NCBI GenBank assembly: GCA_027346125.1
Contig: DAIEST010000184.1
Location: forward strand, 1 to 8,635
Reading direction: 5' to 3'
Length of the DNA: 8,635 nt
Source of the DNA: Leptospirillum sp.
GTDB taxonomy: Bacteria; Nitrospirota; Leptospirillia; Leptospirillales; Leptospirillaceae
The number at the start of each line of letters is the position of its first letter. The stretch's first letter is position 1. Positions 5,334 to 8,635 of this stretch are shown piece by piece. The notes beneath the pieces are model-generated. The model had not been told where the DNA came from and made no database searches. It was given only the letters and a program-made list of their open reading frames with translations. Made by a program: the position numbers and the translations under genes.

Positions 5334-6653
5334 ATGGCGGTGAAAGTCGAAACGGAAAAATTGATTCCCGGAAAGGTGGAGATCCTGCTTCCCCGCTTCT
5401 CCCCGGATGGCCGGAAAGTTTCGTATATCCGGCTGACCGATCCGGACGCCCTGAACGAGCTTCGCGACCTGGGGTGCCTGTCGGTCATGGAATCCGGGAC
5501 GGGACGGGAATTGCTCGACATCAAGGGAGATCTCGTCGCGCTGAATTACCGTGAGCGGGGGAGAGGGTATCTGGACCTCCTGCCGGTGTGGTCCCCGGAC
5601 AGCCGTTTTGTCTATTTCCATTACGACGATCCCTCCTGGGAGTCGATCGGCCCACGATGGAGTCTCTATCGGGCGGACCTCGACACCGGCCAGGTGATCC
5701 GGATGCCTTTTTCGATCGAGGACTACCGGGTCAACACGGTGGAAGTCTCTCCGACCGGGAACTACCTCGCCCTCAATACGCGGCAGAGGTGGAAACCGTA
5801 TGAACGAAAATTCCTGTGGAAGACCACCCGGAGAATGATTCTGGCGGATCAGCTGGTGGTCTGCGGGAACGGAGGGGAGAATCCGGTCAACGTGGTCGAA
5901 TGGCCCAGGGAGCGTCACTACCAGTCGGAAGAACTGGGAGACTTCCACTGGTCTCCTTCCGAAGATCTTCTGGCCTACATCGTCCGGTTCCGGGAGGGGC
6001 GCTACAGGGAGGAATGCTTCCTGTACTCCTACGATCCCGTTTCGCATTCGGTCCGGGAACTGTTCCGGACTTCCGAGCATCTGGACCATTTCACCTGGAG
6101 TCCGGACGGTACGGCGATCCTGTTTCACACAAGGGATACGCGGGCGCAGCAATCGGCCAGGCGGTACAGCATCCATCGCGTCCTTCCCCGGACAGGGGAG
6201 ACGGACAGGCTGACAGACCATCAGGAATTCTTTTATCCGATCGCTCCGGAAAAGGGTGACCAGATTCTGCTGGAGACCCATCTCGAGTCGGGCGGACGGG
6301 GAATCTCCCTGATGGAAATTCCCGGAGGCACGATCAGGACAGTCGTCCGGACAGGGTACAACCTGTATCCTTCCTGGTCGCCGTCGGGGGACGCCTTCGT
6401 TTATCTCCGGACCAAGCCGGATGCCAAGCCGTTCTGGACCTGGCCGGCGGAACCGGTTCTCCAGATGGTGGGAGGAAGCCCGCCCGTCAAACTGGCGCCG
6501 GTCGATTCATCTTCCCGTCTGACCAGCTGTCGTCCGATTTTCTCCCCCGACGGCCGGACGATTCTCTTTGTGGCGAAAGACGAGAGCGAGGACGCCCAGG
6601 CCCGCTTCCCGGGTCTCTGGATTTCCCGGATCCTTGACGCTTCTCCCGAATGA
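5334..6653 (+). CDS. seven-repeat PD40/TolB-like beta-propeller protein, no signal peptide, function unknown
   Basis: A 439-residue protein. ATG at 5334 has AAGGAG 10 bases upstream, and no other start codon lies in frame in the spacer. Seen: seven WD40-like (PD40) blade signatures of the form W/F-SP-D/S/T-G followed by a hydrophobic strand: RFSPDGRKVSYI (21-32), VWSPDSRFVYF (85-95), EVSPTGNYLAL (137-147), HWSPSEDLLAYI (205-216), TWSPDGTAILFH (254-265), SWSPSGDAFVYL (347-358), IFSPDGRTILFV (402-413). Seven blades would close a complete propeller, so nothing seems missing. Relatives with this repeat include periplasmic TolB and the N-terminal propeller of prolyl oligopeptidases. Here there is no signal peptide, no lipobox, no TolB N-terminal domain and no hydrolase domain, so it should be cytoplasmic and act as a binding or scaffold module. 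Charged inserts occur at about 99-108 and 150-168. The last four bases overlap the helicase start, implying translational coupling. Confidence 0.82.
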   Translation: MAVKVETEKLIPGKVEILLPRFSPDGRKVSYIRLTDPDALNELRDLGCLSVMESGTGRELLDIKGDLVALNYRERGRGYLDLLPVWSPDSRFVYFHYDDPSWESIGPRWSLYRADLDTGQVIRMPFSIEDYRVNTVEVSPTGNYLALNTRQRWKPYERKFLWKTTRRMILADQLVVCGNGGENPVNVVEWPRERHYQSEELGDFHWSPSEDLLAYIVRFREGRYREECFLYSYDPVSHSVRELFRTSEHLDHFTWSPDGTAILFHTRDTRAQQSARRYSIHRVLPRTGETDRLTDHQEFFYPIAPEKGDQILLETHLESGGRGISLMEIPGGTIRTVVRTGYNLYPSWSPSGDAFVYLRTKPDAKPFWTWPAEPVLQMVGGSPPVKLAPVDSSSRLTSCRPIFSPDGRTILFVAKDESEDAQARFPGLWISRILDASPE

Positions 6654-8635
6654 TGCCTGACGAACTGAACGCTTCCCAGCGGGAGGCGGTTTCCCATGAA
6701 GGGGGACCGCTTCTTGTACTGGCTCCCGCCGGATCGGGGAAAACGCGTGTCGTGATCGCCCGCCTGCTCTACCTGTTTGAGCGCTACGGGTGGACCGACG
6801 ACCGGATCCTGGCCGTGACCTTCACGCGGAAGGCCGCACGGGAGATGCTGCAGCGTATTGCCCTGTACCGTCCCGCTTCCCGCCCTCCGTGGGTCGGAAC
6901 CTTCCACTCGGTGGCAGCCCGCATGCTTCGTCAGCATGCCGAGCGGATCGGTCTTCCCCGGGAGTTCACGATTGTCGATGGGGGGGACCAGCGGCAGATG
7001 ATCCGGGATCTTGTGGAATCTTCCTCCCTTTCGGAGAAAGACCACGATCCGAAAGGCGTTCTCTCGAGGATCAGCCAGTGGAAGACCGCCGGCATCGCTC
7101 CCGATGAGGCGGAGAAGACCTCCTTCGGTCCGTTCCGGGCACAGGCCGTTCTTTACCGGGAGTATCAGGAGCGTCTGGCTGCCCAGAAAGCGCTGGATTT
7201 TGACGACCTTCTCGTACGCCTGACCGAACTCCTGCAGAAGGAAGAGGATGTCCGGACCTTTTACCAGGGGCAGTTCGAGCATATCCTGGTGGACGAATAC
7301 CAGGATACGAACGCTGCGCAGGAAGCGCTTCTGAGGCTTTTGTCCCGCGAACGGAAAAATGTCACGGTCGTCGGAGACGACGACCAGAGCATTTACCGGT
7401 TCAGGGGGGCGGATGTCGGACATATCCTCTCGTTTCCGAAGGAATATCCGCAGGCCCGCCGGATCGTCCTTTCGATGAACTATCGTTCGACCGGTCCGAT
7501 CGTGGGAGCGGCTTCATCGATGATTTCCGCCTCGCTGTCCCGCTTCAGGAAGGAAATGTCCTCAACCGGACGCTCCGGAGAGCCAGTCTTCCTGAAACGT
7601 CTGGATCACGAGCGTGACGAAGCCCGCTATGTGGCCGAGCGAATCCTGAAACGGGTGTCGGAGGGCGGAATGTTCAGGGATCAGGCGATCCTGTTCCGGA
7701 TGAACGCCCAGGCCCAGCCATTCATTCGTGCGTTGACGGATCGCGGGATCCCGTTCCAGACCCGTTCCGGCGCGGACGGATTCTTCATGCGAAAAGAAAT
7801 CAGGGATCTTCTGGCCTATCTCAGGGTCTCCTCCAATCCGTTCGACCGGGTCAGCCTGTTCCGGATCCTGAATGTTCCGACCCGGGGATTCGGGGACAAG
7901 ACCCGCCAGAGGCTGGAGCGCCTTTCGGAAGAAGGCGAACTTCCCGCGGCACTTCTCCTGGAGGCCCTTTCCCGTGACCTTGGCGGAAAGTCGGGCGAAG
8001 TGGCACTCAAATTTGCAGAGGATCTTGCCCGGGGAACCCGGATGGTGCAGAACGGAGACGGTCCGGCAGCGCTCCTTTCGTTCTGGAAGGAGCGGACCGG
8101 GTACGAAGCCTATCTTGAAGATTCGGACGATTCGGGGGGAAGTTCCCGATCCCGGCTGGAAAATCTCGCAGAGCTCATCCGGATGTCGGAACGCTTCGAG
8201 GAGGGGAGGGATGCTGACGGGACCAGGACTCCGGTCGGAGTCTTCCTCGAAGAACTGGCTCTCTCCCAGGAGGATCCCGGAGATACGGGATCGGGCGAGG
8301 TTCCGGATCGGGTCTTTCTTCTGACGATTCACCAGTCAAAGGGCCTCGAATTTCCCCATGTGTACCTGACCGGGGCGGAAGAGGAAATCCTGCCGATGAG
8401 ATCCCGGGAACGGACCGATGTCGAGGAGGAGCGTCGCCTGTTCTATGTCGCGATGACCCGTGCCCGGGACACCCTGGCCATCACCTATTGTCTGACCCGT
8501 CAGCTGTTCGGCCGTACCGATTCCCAGAAGCCTTCCCGGTTTTTGCTGGATCTTCCGAAGGATGCCGTCTCGGGAGACCTTCCCGCGATGCGTCCCGCAT
8601 CTTCTCCGTCGGGTTCCCGTCCGGGTTCGCCGGCA
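6650..8635 (+). CDS. UvrD/PcrA/Rep-type superfamily 1 DNA helicase, 3' end beyond the window
   Basis: There are 662 codons without a stop; family members are usually 650-780 residues, so little is probably missing. Known role: ATP-driven 3'-5' ssDNA translocase/helicase used in repair and replication restart. Motifs in order: Q motif LNASQREAV (6-14), Walker A APAGSGKT (25-32), Ia TFTRKAAREM (57-66), Ib GTFHS (83-87), Walker B LVDEYQDTN (213-221), III VVGDDDQSIYRFRGA (240-254), IV NYRST (277-281), 2B-region segments MRKEIRDLLAYLR (380-392) and LNVPTRGFG (407-415), V TIHQSKGLEFPHVYL (559-573), VI EEERRLFYVAMTRARDTL (592-609). All catalytic residues are present, including the motif VI arginines. 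The visible end turns Pro/Ser/Gly-rich (647-662), like the linker before the C-terminal tail of PcrA/UvrD. Start: ATG at 6650, or the adjacent ATG at 6653. Neither has a clear Shine-Dalgarno sequence, and both overlap the propeller's stop codon, so translation is probably coupled. UvrD, PcrA and Rep cannot be separated from the core alone. Confidence 0.93.
   Translation, partial: MMPDELNASQREAVSHEGGPLLVLAPAGSGKTRVVIARLLYLFERYGWTDDRILAVTFTRKAAREMLQRIALYRPASRPPWVGTFHSVAARMLRQHAERIGLPREFTIVDGGDQRQMIRDLVESSSLSEKDHDPKGVLSRISQWKTAGIAPDEAEKTSFGPFRAQAVLYREYQERLAAQKALDFDDLLVRLTELLQKEEDVRTFYQGQFEHILVDEYQDTNAAQEALLRLLSRERKNVTVVGDDDQSIYRFRGADVGHILSFPKEYPQARRIVLSMNYRSTGPIVGAASSMISASLSRFRKEMSSTGRSGEPVFLKRLDHERDEARYVAERILKRVSEGGMFRDQAILFRMNAQAQPFIRALTDRGIPFQTRSGADGFFMRKEIRDLLAYLRVSSNPFDRVSLFRILNVPTRGFGDKTRQRLERLSEEGELPAALLLEALSRDLGGKSGEVALKFAEDLARGTRMVQNGDGPAALLSFWKERTGYEAYLEDSDDSGGSSRSRLENLAELIRMSERFEEGRDADGTRTPVGVFLEELALSQEDPGDTGSGEVPDRVFLLTIHQSKGLEFPHVYLTGAEEEILPMRSRERTDVEEERRLFYVAMTRARDTLAITYCLTRQLFGRTDSQKPSRFLLDLPKDAVSGDLPAMRPASSPSGSRPGSPA

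Noticed and set aside
5010..6281. Long minus-strand open frame opposite the end of glmS and the propeller (423 codons)
   Set aside because: It is antisense to two supported genes, with no recognisable domain and shadow-like composition.
7562..8332. Minus-strand open frame opposite the helicase (256 codons)
   Set aside because: The plus-strand helicase is continuous through this region with all motifs in order, so the antisense frame is a shadow.

Overview
This is an ordinary-looking chromosomal stretch, dense with genes and fairly GC-rich (about 60% by eye), from a Gram-negative bacterium. The Gram-negative call rests on a secreted outer-membrane barrel protein with a signal peptide and a C-terminal Phe, and on a glmU-glmS pair for cell-wall precursor synthesis. 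An ArsI/CadI-type metalloid-resistance enzyme at the left edge suggests a metal- or arsenic-exposed habitat. A Leptospirillum-like member of the Nitrospirota is my best guess at the organism, but this is a low-confidence impression from protein flavour, not a demonstrated assignment.

Layout. (1) Bases 1-228 hold the 3' end of an ArsI/CadI-like VOC-family gene on the plus strand. (2) Bases 260-1126, minus strand and convergent with it, encode a 288-residue predicted outer-membrane beta-barrel. (3) Bases 1127-1396 are a 270-bp divergent intergenic region with a perfect 20-bp palindrome at 1213-1232. It is the only substantial non-coding DNA here. (4) From 1397 to the right edge, five plus-strand genes lie nearly back to back and look like one operon: a DUF502-type two-helix membrane protein, glmU, glmS, a seven-repeat beta-propeller protein without a signal peptide, and a UvrD/PcrA-type DNA helicase that runs off the window. 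Junctions are a 4-base ATGA overlap, 1 base, 40 bases and a 4-base overlap.

How the genes work together. GlmS makes glucosamine-6-phosphate from fructose-6-phosphate and glutamine. GlmU then acetylates glucosamine-1-phosphate and uridylylates the product to UDP-GlcNAc, the precursor of peptidoglycan and LPS. GlmM, needed between them, is not in this window. The DUF502 protein is plausibly an envelope-associated partner. The propeller and helicase have no known link to amino-sugar synthesis and may only share transcription.

I see no CRISPR array, transposon, phage gene, tRNA or rRNA. The points most worth following are the cytoplasmic-looking propeller placed between glmS and the helicase, the non-canonical nucleotide-binding segment of GlmU, the 20-bp operator-like palindrome, and a tandem 17-bp repeat inside the SIS domain of glmS that is read in two frames.
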